Shown here: positions 37,101 to 49,800 of the stretch, one piece after another
Layout: the number at the start of each line of letters is the position of its first letter
Position numbering within the stretch: position 1 is the first letter of the stretch
Source of the DNA: Rhizomys pruinosus
Lineage: Eukaryota > Chordata > Mammalia > Rodentia > Spalacidae
Assembly: GCA_009823505.1 (NCBI GenBank)
Contig: VZQC01011955.1
Coordinates: 1,184,051 to 1,248,050 of the forward strand
Direction: 5' to 3'
DNA length: 64,000 nt
Program-made: the position numbers and the translations under genes
Notes under the pieces: model-generated
What the model saw: the letters and a program-made list of their open reading frames with translations, nothing else
The model's database searches: none
What the model was told of the DNA's origin: nothing

Positions 37101-40100
37101 GATTGCTTTTGTTTGCTTTTTGACTTATTTACTCTACCGAATTTTTTTTTTCAAGACAGGGTCTCTCTGTAGCCCCAGTTGTCCTGGAACTCACTATGTA
37201 GACCAGGCTGGCCTTGAACTCACAGAGATTCGCCTGCCTCTGCCTCCCAAGTGCTGAGATGAAAGGCATGCACCACCACACACTGCCCTACTCTACTGAA
37301 TTTTGAAAAGGATTTTAAATAGATAATACTATTTTGGATTTGTAGTTTAATTTCCTTTAATAGAGCTTGTGCACACATAATTTCAGTTTTCATTGTGTCT
37401 CCATAATGCCCCTTAGCATGGTGTGTATAATCTGTTTGTGAACATGTATTTTGGAGTAAAGTGACACATGACCCCAACTTTGCTTTTGTTTTGAGACAGG
37501 GCTTCTCTGTAGCTACAGCTGACCTGGAACTGGTTATATAGACCAGGCTGGCCTGGATCTCACAGAGAACCTCATCCCTCTGCCTCCTGAGTGCTAAGAT
37601 TAAGGGTGTTTGCCATCACACCTGGCAACCCCAATTTTTAGAAAGAGATATTGAAGCAAAGGGCAACTGATATGGCTGTAAAGCCAAAACAAACATATTG
37701 ACTCCCAAATCCATGCTGCTTACAACCTGTGTGAGCACCTACCTACCTTCTGGAAAATGTGGATTAAATAACATTCTGCAGGAACATTCTAGTACTTGGT
37801 TTGAGAAAACCATGGTAACATTTTTATCCTGCAACTAAACACTGACAGGTAGCTCACCAAAGAAAAGTTATAAGCATTTCCAAACCAGAAATCAACAAAA
37901 AAGCACTGTAAATTTACTGCTGAGCTAGAAAGCAGCCTCTAGGTTCTGTTGCTCCACTGCAAGTTACCCACCAACCCACATGCACCAGCCTCGCCAAAGT
38001 GGCTCTCATGCAGGACCCCAAACACCTGCATGTTTGACAACTTGGATTTTTCCTGCTCAGTGCTCAGTTATAAGGGTAATTTCAGAAGTCAAAGCTGATG
38101 AGCTTCATGCCCTAGAAAGGGCTACAGAGACCAGGATAGAGACTACAGAGACTAGATAGCCCTGGAAAACCGTAAATGCTATATATAAGTTCACAGCCAC
38201 AGCAGCAACTTTGTGTGAGGTGAAATCAATTACGACATCATTTATGATGTAATCAGCATGCTGGTGGATTTATGGTGGTCATGGGCATGTTTAGTTAGAA
38301 AATAACCAATAAACTGATCAACAGTATGATGGGAATTCTTGTGTCTTGGAGCCCATATTAACTGAATTCATGAAAATGGCCAACCAATGTAATATTAGCA
38401 TCACTGTTTTGGTTATTGATTGGTAAACTTAATAATCTTAAAACTCACTTGAAAAGTGTGGCTTTAAGCAAAATTCAAAAGTAGAATTCTTTGCAGTACT
38501 AGAGATTGAACCCAGGACCTTGCACATGCCAGGCAAACACCCTATCACTGAGCCACATCACAGGGCCAAACCAGAAAATGTTTAAAGGACTTAACAAATT
38601 AAAAAGTAATCTGGGAGTAGAATTTAGAGCCTTCCGAGGGCCGGGCAAGGATTCTCCCCTGAGCTGCTCTCCCAGGCTCTCGGTTCCCCAGGCGTGTGGT
38701 ACCTCATATATGGCTCCAAGAGCAGGCCACCAAATTACACAATGCATGCTTTTAATGGCAAGGGCAGGAAAGATGGAAATCTAATTGCTAAACTAAGTCC
38801 AAAGGCTGGATTCAGTCATGACTTCAGGATCCTGACACTCTGGATACATTTATTTTTCTGTTTCACTTATCCAACACTGGAATTACAGGGACTTAGCCAT
38901 TCTGATCGTCTCAAATCCTACTATTTGGAATGCTAAGTAGAATTCAGTGTCTTTTTCAAAAGAGATGACTCATGTCAATGAGGAAGAGAAAACATACTAT
39001 CACAATTTTTGTCAAGTTTTTGAACATTTTTCATGATTAAAAAAATCATGAAAGGCCAAATACCTTGGAAACTATTTCTTCAAATTTCTATAGTCTTACA
39101 ATTGACTTGGAATTATTCTAAGACAAAAATAATCTCAAGTTAAAATTTTAGCAGCCCTGGAATCAGTTTCTTTCCATTGGTAGCTGTATGTCTTTAGGTC
39201 AGCCATTCAGCACTCTGAACCCACTTCCCAGTCTATAATGGGAAGAACTATCTGCCACACATTGCTAATGTAAGGATTAGAACAGGCCATGCTGTGTGTG
39301 AGCCATCAGCACAGTGCCTAATACAGGAAAAGTATCAGATAAATGGTATCTGATTGATAGTAAGGTAATATGCTCCTGAGAACAATGGGTGTCCTATTCA
39401 TTTGCCTTTGACCCCTAGTGGCAAGGATAATACGTGGTATGCACCAGCACTTAAGGAATAATGAAGAATGAGTGAACGAATGAATGAATGCACAAATGAA
39501 TAAATGAATAATGATGATTCTTCTTGATACTACCAGTCCAGCATTTACAATAAGATCTTTATTTGGCTTTTCAGGACCATTCTCATCTCAAAAGATGGCC
39601 AAAAAAAAAAAAAAGTGGCTAAATAAAAATTGATTAGTTCTATTACCAGGCGTGGTGGTGCCACACACCTTTAATCCCAGCACTGGGGAGGCAGAGGCAG
39701 GTGGATCTTTGTGAGTTCAAGGCCAGCCTGGTCTACAGAGTGAGTTCCAGGACAGCTTGAGCTCCAGGGACAAAAAACCCTGTCTCACAAAAAAAAAAAA
39801 AAAAAACCCCTAAAAAAAAAACCTGATTAGTTCTTCAGGCAGCATCCACATGTTTATCAGCACATGTGACAGAGGTTTCCAGAAGTTGCCCCATTGTCCG
39901 AATCTCTGATACATTCTAAGAATTTCCCACGCTAAAATCTCTTGACTTCACTGAGCAAGGTAGACAATACTAATGGAACTGCAGTGGAATTAAAGTTTCT
40001 CATGGACAAAGTCCAGGACCCAGCAAACAGAGGGAAATTTCAAAATACTAGCTTCATACACATCTTATAATATGTAATAATATCTTATTTTCCAATCTAA

Positions 40101-43100
40101 AAGGGCTAGATTTAGTCATGGCTATGGGATCATGATACATTTATTTTATGATAATCTAGATAAATTTTTGTCTGCATTGAAAGTGATGCAAAATAACTCA
40201 ATGTGTTCCATGCAAAATTCTGCCACAAAAATGCTGGATAGTTTTAGTTGTCAACTTGACACACCTGGATTGAGAGAACCTCAATTGGGGAACTGTCTCC
40301 CTTGGACTGGCCTGTGGTCATGTCTGCACAGTATTTTCTTGATTGTTGAGTGAGGGACTGGCCCTCACTCAACTGTGGGCAGTGCCACCCCTGGGCAGGT
40401 TGTTCTGTATTGTATAAGGAAGCAGGGTGTACGCGGGCTAGGGGAGCAAGTCAGTAAGCAGCGTTCCTCCATGGCCTGTGCTTCATTCAGCTCCTGCATC
40501 CAGGTTCCTGCCCTGAGTTCCTACCTTGGGCTCTGTCAGATGTGAACCAATAAGCCCCTTCCTCCCCAAGTTGGTTTTGGGCAGAGTGCTTTGTCACAGC
40601 AATTGAAAGCAAACTTAGAACAACACATCACATAACCAATTCCATATTTTATGTTCAGGCTAGTAGTGATGTTTACTTTGTTGAATGATGAAATTGAGTG
40701 ATTATTCTTTAATAACTTAGCATTCTTGAACAATCAGCAACCATATGATTAATCCTTGAACAATCAGCAACCATATGATTAATCCAACATTTGAGGTACG
40801 GACCAAAGCAGGCCACATTACCCCTCAGGGCTCCACAGACTAAACAGCACACTGTCAGTGAGGAGATAAGATGGCATTTTTTAAAGCTGGAGGAAGTGCA
40901 GATTTCAAAAACAATGCAGAGTAGATCATGTTCCAAAAATCAACACACAAGTAAAATGAGCACTGGAAGAACTCTTACTTGATATTGAGGAGTGACTACT
41001 TGTTTCTGGCACACCTGCTTCTAATGTAGGGGCAGATGAAGATTCTCGTGGCATTTCCAAAGTTGAAAGTCCTTTGGTAGAGGGATCTACAAATGGAAAT
41101 ATTGTTTAAAATTCAGGACATTTGGTGAAAATAGAGTTGAAAAGTCTTACCATATCTTTTTCCCTCATGTCTACTATACCCATTCAAATCTTCATACACT
41201 TTCTGGCCCTAGAAATGAACTTAAGAAGATTACATATACACATGTGCCCGTAGACCACGGATTCGCCAATACAGTCTCCATCTACAGGTACATCTCTTAG
41301 AAAAGATTGCCCAATCAGGCTGGAGAGATAGCTTAGTGGTTAAGAGCACCAACTGCTCTTGCAGAGGACCCGGGTTCAACCCCCAGCACCCACATGGCAG
41401 CTGAGAACAGTCTGTAACTCCAATTCCAGGAGAGCTCCAGTTCCGGGGGAATCCGAGACCCTCTTCTGACCTCCGTGGCATTGCACGACACGAGTGCACA
41501 AACCTACATGCAGACAGTACCTTCATACACATACAAAAATAAAATTTAAAAAAAGAAAAGATTGCCCAATTACAAAGCTAAGGTTCAGAGTGTTCACAGT
41601 GTAGAGACTGAACCAGCCTCCACTTCTCCATGTAAGTTTCTTTTCATCTACTATCTAAAGGTGGTTAGCACTCCATTCTACCTCTCCCCATCTTTGTCTA
41701 ACACTTTCTTTCCTATTCATCATTTATAGCTCCACTTTATTTTTTATTTTTTTAATTAATTTTATTTATTTCTGTATGTGTATGAATGTACTGTCTGCAT
41801 GCAAGTTTGTGCACTCGTGTCGTGCAATGCCGCGGAGGTCAGAAGAGGGTGTCGGATTCCCCTGGAACTGGAGTTCTCCTGGAATTGGAGTTTCAGACGG
41901 TTCTCGGCCGCCATGTGGGTGCTGGGGATCGAACCCGGGTCCTCTGTAAGAGCGGTCAGCACTCTTAACTGCTAGGCCATCTCTCGAGCTCCATTTTAAA
42001 TAGAAAATTTCACCTCCAAGGAGGCTTCCAGGACCCCATTTCCCGCCAAAGTACAGATACTAGGTCAGGTGACCCTTGTGCCATTCTAAAAAAAAAAAAA
42101 AACTGCCCTTAATGATTTCCAAACATATCATAATTTAATATTAACTACTTACTTGTCAGTAAACATCATTAAACCAGGGTAATTTAAGAGAAGAACCTGT
42201 ATCTCATGTGAAATAAATAGTACTAATTCAGATTCTATATTTTGTTAGTTGGTCACAATACACTGCATCATTTTTTTTTTCTTTTGGAAAAAGTTGTATC
42301 TAAAGTGACAGTTTCTGAATTTAATATTGTCTTATTAATCTATCAATAAAGGGAAATGAGCCCTCCCAAGTTATTCTAGGTGACTACAGACTATCCTTTC
42401 AAACTTTCTGAAAACATTTTCAGGTCACACCTACACATCTTTACAGACCTCCCTTCCAACTTCAGCAGGACACTGAGCACAGTGAGCCTCTTGCTGGCTT
42501 AAAATGACCAGCATGGGCTTCATGACCACTCCTTGTCGAGTCAGAGATACCCGCCCTAAATGGCTTCAAGATTTTGAACTTAAAAATGTTCTGTCTTTGT
42601 CAGGCATGGTCATGCAAACACAAAGAAAGCAGAAGCAGGCAGATCTCTGTGAGAGATCAAGGCCACCTTGGTCTATAGCCTGGTCGAGTTCCAAGCCAGC
42701 TGGAGCTACACAGAGATTTTGTCTTTAAAAACATGTTCTATCTCATCCTTCTCAAAACGTCAATTGTTTTTCTTGCCACAGAGCTATCTACCATGTTTGT
42801 ATTTAATTATACTATTCTATCACTGGGTGACTATTAAACCAGCTAAAGTGTCAGAAATAAAAGTAAAATTAAGTCAAAGAAGAAGATTGGAGACAATGTT
42901 TGGAACATTGGTTTTGAAACATCTACTTCTGATTCTCAGAAGTCTCTCTGATAGATATGGTTGCCATATTAATAACTTCTTTGTGTGTGATGTATGTACA
43001 TGTTCACAGGTGTGTACACACGAGTGCATGCAGGTGTGCACGCATGCACAAGTCTGCATGAGTGTGAAGGCTAGTGGTTAACAATTGTCTTCCTCATCAC

Positions 43101-43763
43101 TCTCCCCCATGACCTGATACAGGGTCTCTCACTGAACCTGGAACTCACAGTTGCTGGCCAGCCACTGAGATCCAGGGATGTCTGTCTCTGCCTACTCTTC
43201 CCCCCTTAAGCACTGGGGTTCCAAACAGTGTACTGGCTTGCTTGGCTTTCACATGGGTGCTAGAGATCCAAACACAGTTCTTCAAGCTTGCACAGCAGAC
43301 ACTTGACCAACGGAGCCATCTCAGCCCTAATAATTTCTTAAAGATATTTTTAAGTTATGCATATATGGGGTGTGTGTGTTTATGTGAGTGCAGGCATCCT
43401 TGAGAGCCAGAAAAAGGCATCAGATCCCCCGGAACTACAGCTACAGGTAGCTGTGAACTGTCCCACATGGATCCTTTCAAAGAGCAGCATGTGCTGGAAA
43501 CCCCTGAGCCAGTTCTCCAGCACCTCCCTCTTAAAATTTTACTCATTTTTATTTTTATGTGTATGAATGTTTTGCCAGCACATATGTTAAGTGTACCTGT
43601 TCGTGCAATGCCTGAGAGGTCAGAAGATGGCATAGGAGTCCCTGAAACTAGAGATGCTGATGGTTGTCAGCCACCATGTGAGTTCTGGGACTTGAACTGT
43701 CTTCTGAAGAACAGACAGTATTCATAGCAGCTGAGTCATCTGTCCAGCACCCCCAATAACTTC

Positions 43764-43800
<37 letters not shown>

Positions 43801-46800
43801 AAAAATGTAATGCCTGTAAAATTTTCCAAGCTCCATAGAAAGTAATTATCTGAACCTGCTTTAGATAAAAAAAAAAATACATGAAGGTACAAAAAATAGA
43901 TATTATTTCTCTATGATGCATTCTCCCCAAACCAAAAGAAGAAAGGATGTACCTCTCCTACCCTCACATACCTCCTTTCTATGTGCTACAACTATGGACT
44001 AATAATCCACCAAAAAAAAAGAGAATGAGAAAACTAAAGCTAACTTTCCACTGGAATATTATTAACACTTTGAGAGTTTGGGTGTGCTAACTTAAATCTT
44101 TGGTATAACTTTAACTGAAAAGAACCATCATTGCTGCATGACAGTTATTAACAATCTAGTGTGTGCAAATTCTTTAGCCTAGGCAATTTTCTCAGTTCTC
44201 AGCCATTTTATGAAAGCTTTTATTTCTACAGAGTTTAAGGCAAATATTTGAGGAGAGCTGTCCACTTGTTTTAACATTTTTATATTTTGTTATTTCTTAG
44301 AGGTGTGTGCAGAAAATATGATGGTCGTCCTTCCATTCAACATAGTGGCCAGCCCTCTATTAGTCACTTAGGATATAATCAGTAAACAAACCAGACAAAA
44401 GTATTCTTGCCTGGAACATTCATTTTTCTAGGGAAGAAGAGGTGTAAAAGCAAATAAATCATCACACATTAAGTGATCAGTAGAGATGAGTGAGAACCGA
44501 GTTGGCAGGTAGGAGGGGCGGGAAGTGTAAGAAGTGTGGGCTAGCCCAGGGAAGGCCGTGTCAGTGACCTGGTGTTTGATCAAAGAAGTAAAAGTAGAGA
44601 GAGAGCCAAGTGGGTGCTGGACAGCTCCAGGTTTGCAGAACAGCAGGTACTCGGATTACGGATGGAGGGGCCAAGAAATGGCAGAGAGAGCAATGCAAAT
44701 GAAACGAGAGCCAATGAGGACAGGGGCTCCTGAGAGCCTTCCAGGCATTTAAGGAACTTGAGCTTTTACTGGGAAGCCCCTGGAAGGTTTTTTAAGCCAA
44801 AAAAGTTATAGTCTTGTGTTCTGAAAGATCACTCTGGTTGTTGTGTTGAATTAAGGCACTAACGGTAGAAGGTTGGAGACCAGTTAGTAGGCAATGGGAG
44901 TTAAACCTGGTAGGAGACATTGGCAGCTCAGTCCTGGGTATCAACAGTCGATATGATGAGAAGGAATTAAAGTTTCAAGATAAAAATCAAGATTCTCCAT
45001 TAAATTGGGATCTCAGATGAGCAGCAGATCATTTTACAGCACGATTATATCCCACACAACACGACAGACGACACCTCATCTCTCCACTGCTCCCTGAACC
45101 TATCCCTCTCACTGTGGGACTCTGAAGTTCTTCCACTAATAAAGTTCTTCCACTTTGGTTCAGTCATGTGATTTGTGTTGGCTAACAAAGTGTTTTCGGG
45201 CATTTTACGACTGTCCTGCCTAGCTTGTATTGTTAACACAGTTTAGAATCACCTGGGATGAAGAAAACTCAGCTGAAGAATTGCATTGATTAGACTGGCC
45301 TGTGGGCATGTCTGGGAGCATGCTTCTGATTGCTCACTGACATGGGAAGGGCCTGCCCCCTTGTGGGTGGCACCATCCCAGGTGGGTGGGTCTGGGCTGT
45401 ATAAGAAAGATGTCAGAGCCTGAGCCAGGGAGACGGAGGCAGTAAGCAGAGTTCCTCCATGGCGTCTGCTTCTGCTTCTGCTCTGACTTCCTTCAGGAAT
45501 TGTGGTCTGGAAGTATAAGCCAAATAAACCCTTTGCTTCTCTAAATTGCTTCTGGGCAGAGTGTTTTATAACAGCAATAGAAAGGAAACTAGAACCCTGA
45601 CCTAAGCCTTGAAAAGTGCTTCCATAACTGAGCTTGTTCTGTATGGCTCTGCCCTCACAAGAATGTCCCCAGGTTGCACAGAACAGAGAAAATTGTAGGC
45701 ATGAGAAGCAGACCTGGCTACCCAGCCAAGCCTGGCCTAGCTTAATCAATCTTGAGATAACCAAACAGACCCTCAAATTAGACAAAAGCTTATTATTATA
45801 TGCTGATGGTTTTTTGTAACACAGTATTATTCCAGTAATGGGTAACTGACCGCTATCTCAGTTATGAGCCACACATAAAACCAAAAGACTAGATGAGATC
45901 ACCAAGAATCAGGGATGGAAATCCCCCAGGGAAGTGAGGAGAAACCAAGAGAAGAGATTGAGAAATAGCGATGGAGAACCCCAGGAAAGCCATGTCCATG
46001 CAGGATCCTGAAAGCCACGTGAGCAGGTGTGACGGACCACGTCAATGCTGGAGCCATGCAAGATGCCTAAAGGCTGACCTCTGGACCAGCAGTGGCGTCC
46101 TTGGTGATTTTGACAAGTATAGTTTTGTTGGTATAGTAGGGAAGAATGAAAGAAAGAATCTCATGAGAGAGAACTAGAGATAGTGATAACTGGGGAACGT
46201 CCCTGCGGTGGTCTGAATGAGAGAAGTCCCCATCGGCTCATGCATTTGAGCACTTGGGCCTCCTATTTGGGGAAGTTAGAACCTTAGGAGGTGGAGACTT
46301 GCTGGAGGAAGTGTCACTGCGGATGGGTGGGAAGGTCATGTTCTTGCCCCACTTCCTTTTCTCTCTCTGCTACCTGTGTATGGATCAAATACGATGGGCC
46401 AGCTTCCTGCTCCTGCCGTCATGCCAGACCCTCCCCACCACAGTGGACTCTGTCCCTCTTCAACTGTAATCCAAAATAAACTCTTCCTTAAATAGTTTTT
46501 GGGCAAGGTATTTTATTCCAACAACAGGAAAGCAAACTACAACACTGCCCTTAAGAGATTTTTTTTTACTTATTTTATAATATTTGAAGCAGGATCTTAA
46601 TATGTAGTCCTGATTGGCATGAGACTCATTGTGTACACCAGACTGGCCTCAATCTCATAGACATCCACATGCCTCTATTCCTCGGCGCTAAGATTAAAGG
46701 CATGTGCCACCACACCCAGGGAGCTTTTTAATTTTTTTTTAATAAAGAGAGAAATAAGATTATGTCTGTATGCTGGGCACAGTGGCACAAACCTTTCAAT

Positions 46801-49800
46801 TCCAGCACTCAGGAGGCAGAGGCAGGTAGATATCTGAGACTGGAGCCAGCCTGGTCTACATAGTAAGTTTCAGACCAGCTAGGGCTACAAGGAGACCTGT
46901 CTCAGAAAAAATAAATAAAGACAGATTGAATGAAAAAATGGAAGACAAAGAGTGGAGGTCCTTGGGGGCCTATGTCCTTGAGTAGTTAAGAAAATGAGAT
47001 CTTGACAGGGAGATAGACAGGCAAAGGAAATGAGAATGAGAAAGAGAGACAGAAACAGAGGAAACATACACAGTGGGCTTCACTCATGAAGAACCATGAG
47101 TTCTTCATGTAAAGGAAGCTGTAAAGGAAGGGTTTCCGGTAGAATGGGAAAATTTTCAGAACTAAAGGTGTGTAGCTCTTAGGAAATCTAAGTGAGGTAG
47201 ATGAGGAGCAGCCCCATCCCTAGGATCTCCCACTGGTTACTGACATCAACAGAGATGAGCCCTGGCCTCAAGGCAACTAGCAATGGTGAGGCTGTGAGAA
47301 GATTGGGGGGTAGGTGTCTGCGAGTCTCTCACTCCAGCATACAAAGCTAAGAAAGCCAAGGGAAGGATGAGTCACAGTCTAAGCACATGGGCCCTGCCCC
47401 CTTCCAGTGTGTCCAATAGGGAAAGGCAGAAAGCTGTGTGTCTGTAGGAAGCAGAATGCTGTAAAGAAATTATCTAATAGAGTAACTGCATTGTGCCAGG
47501 TAGTTTCAGTTGTCAACCTGACAGCCTGGGAAGAGGGACTCTCAGTTGAGGAACTTCCTCTATTGAATCTGCTTCTGAGCATGGCTTTGAGGCATTTTTC
47601 CATGGTTGAGAGATGTGGGCAGGCCAGCCCACTGTTATATAAGAAAGCAGCCTGAGCACAGGCCAGAGGAGTTAGTCAGAATGTAGGGTTACTCCTCTGT
47701 TGATCCTGCTTCAGTTCCTGGCTCCAGGTTTCCACCTTGAGTTCCTTCAAATAATGAACTGTGATTAGTGAGTGTAAGCTAAATAAACCCTTTCCTTCCT
47801 AAGTTGTTCTTGGTCAGAGTGTTTTATCACAGCAGTACAGAAGCTAAGTAGGACATGCATTATAAAATATTAAACATCGTCACCATTGTCAGATACTGTT
47901 CTCCTCTTCTAGTTTCAAATGTCTGACTGAAGAAACCAGGTTTTTCCTGGTAGTCTGGGATAATTAAACATAAGGGTAAATAAAGAAGGTAATACATATG
48001 CACATATAAACATATTCTATAACCTATATATTCTATATAGCCTATTTATCATTGGTGACCTCATTAGTTTCTTTTTTTAAATTTTATTTATTTTTTATGT
48101 ATATTAATGTACTGTCTGCGTGTAGATTTGTGCACCTGTGTCGTGTCATGCAATGCCATGGAGGTCAGAAGAGGGTGTTGGATTCCCCTGGAACTGGAGT
48201 TAAAAACGGTTCTCAGCCACCATGTGGGTGCTGGGGATCGAACCTGGTCCTCTGCAAGAGCAGTCAGCGCTCTTAACCACTAGGCCATCTTTCCAGCCCC
48301 TCATTAGTTTCTTTTCTTTTTAAGACAGGGTCTCCCTGTAGCCCCAGCTGTCCTGGAACTCACTCTGTAGACCAGGCTGGCCTTGAACTCACAAAGATCC
48401 TCCTGCCTCTGCCTCCCAAGTGCTGGGATTAAAGATGTGCACCACCACACCCGGCGTCATTTGTTTCTTATACTTGCACTACAGACCTACATATTTTCTA
48501 GATCAATGTTGTCCTCCACCCATATGCAGTAGTTTTCCAAACAAAGTAAAGATGTCCCAGTTTCCCTTAAAACCTTGTTAACTTCTTAAGCTTTTTTTTT
48601 TCTTTTAGGATCTTTTCTCCCATGCCTCTTTCCAAATACGCTAATGTTTAATCAACAGAATGACTCTGAGGCACTTAGTTGTGTCCTATGAACTAGACAA
48701 GAGCTAGAAACCTCTATAGATGTCTGGAACGAATTAAAGGCCCCAGTTATTTCTCTAAGTAGTTGCTTCAGGGTAGAATACTGAGGAAAGCAGGCCTGAA
48801 ATCAGGAGGTTGGACCAGCACGACTTCTGTGGGCTATGTAACCTGGATAAGGTGCAAGATTGCTAAGCCCCAGAATCCTCTGAGGTAAAATGAATGACTA
48901 GACAAAAGGTCTCTCCAAGGTCTTTGACAATTCTCAGTATTCTCCAGTTGATGACTAGGCTGAAATTACCATCTCTAGCCAACTCCATTTTTCTTAAGTC
49001 ACACAGTTGTCATCATTCAGCATTCCCGCCAGTGCTGATTCTACAGGATGGTGAGTGAAGGGCACTATCACACTGTGCTGCTTAAGTTATCATCTTAGAT
49101 ATGATGCTGCCAGGAAAACATAGGAAATGACACCTGAAGCAGGAAATCCATTAAGTGATGTCCGTGGATTACACTCTAGACTATAATTAGTAATTTGGGG
49201 TTTCTGTTGTTTAGTCACTATATGCAATCAGCTGTAACCCCTAAATGACTGTATAATTAGCCCATCTATTCTGTATTTGGGCCACAGAGCTTACTAACAT
49301 AGGACAGGGAAAAAAGAAAGTCAAAGTAATTCAAAATTAATGACCTGCTATTTCGGGAAGGCTAAACTTGTATTTGAAATATCCTGATATCAATTGACCG
49401 TTGCCTCTTATTGCCAAAAGTAGTCAAGAATTGACTGGAAACTTCAGGAACAGGAAACACAACAACATTTATGGAGCCAGCAGAACCACATCTGAATCTG
49501 CCACATTCTAGTAACAGGACGGATTTAGAGTGGTTATAAAGCAGTTATAATGTCACAATCTGACATTATAAGATTTTCGGTTTGATGCATATTTGGTGCC
49601 AAAACCCTACTAAGTAAGATGCACAAACTTGAAGGTTTGGAAAAAGAAAGACAAGCTTACCTGGATCTTTCTGTTCTCCCAGCTTGTCTAGAATGTTGAA
49701 GGAGATGTCCAGGTATTCTCTTTGGATAGCACTGACAGCAATTTTCCTCTGTTTCCTCTGCCTGGGAACAATCTGAATCTTAAATTCTGATTCCTCAGCT

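Noticed and set aside
45249..45785. Minus-strand ORF of 178 codons
   Set aside because: It is antisense through the LTR-like repeat at 45243-45595. The peptide looks like neither a domain nor an Unc79 exon, and no splice sites frame it.
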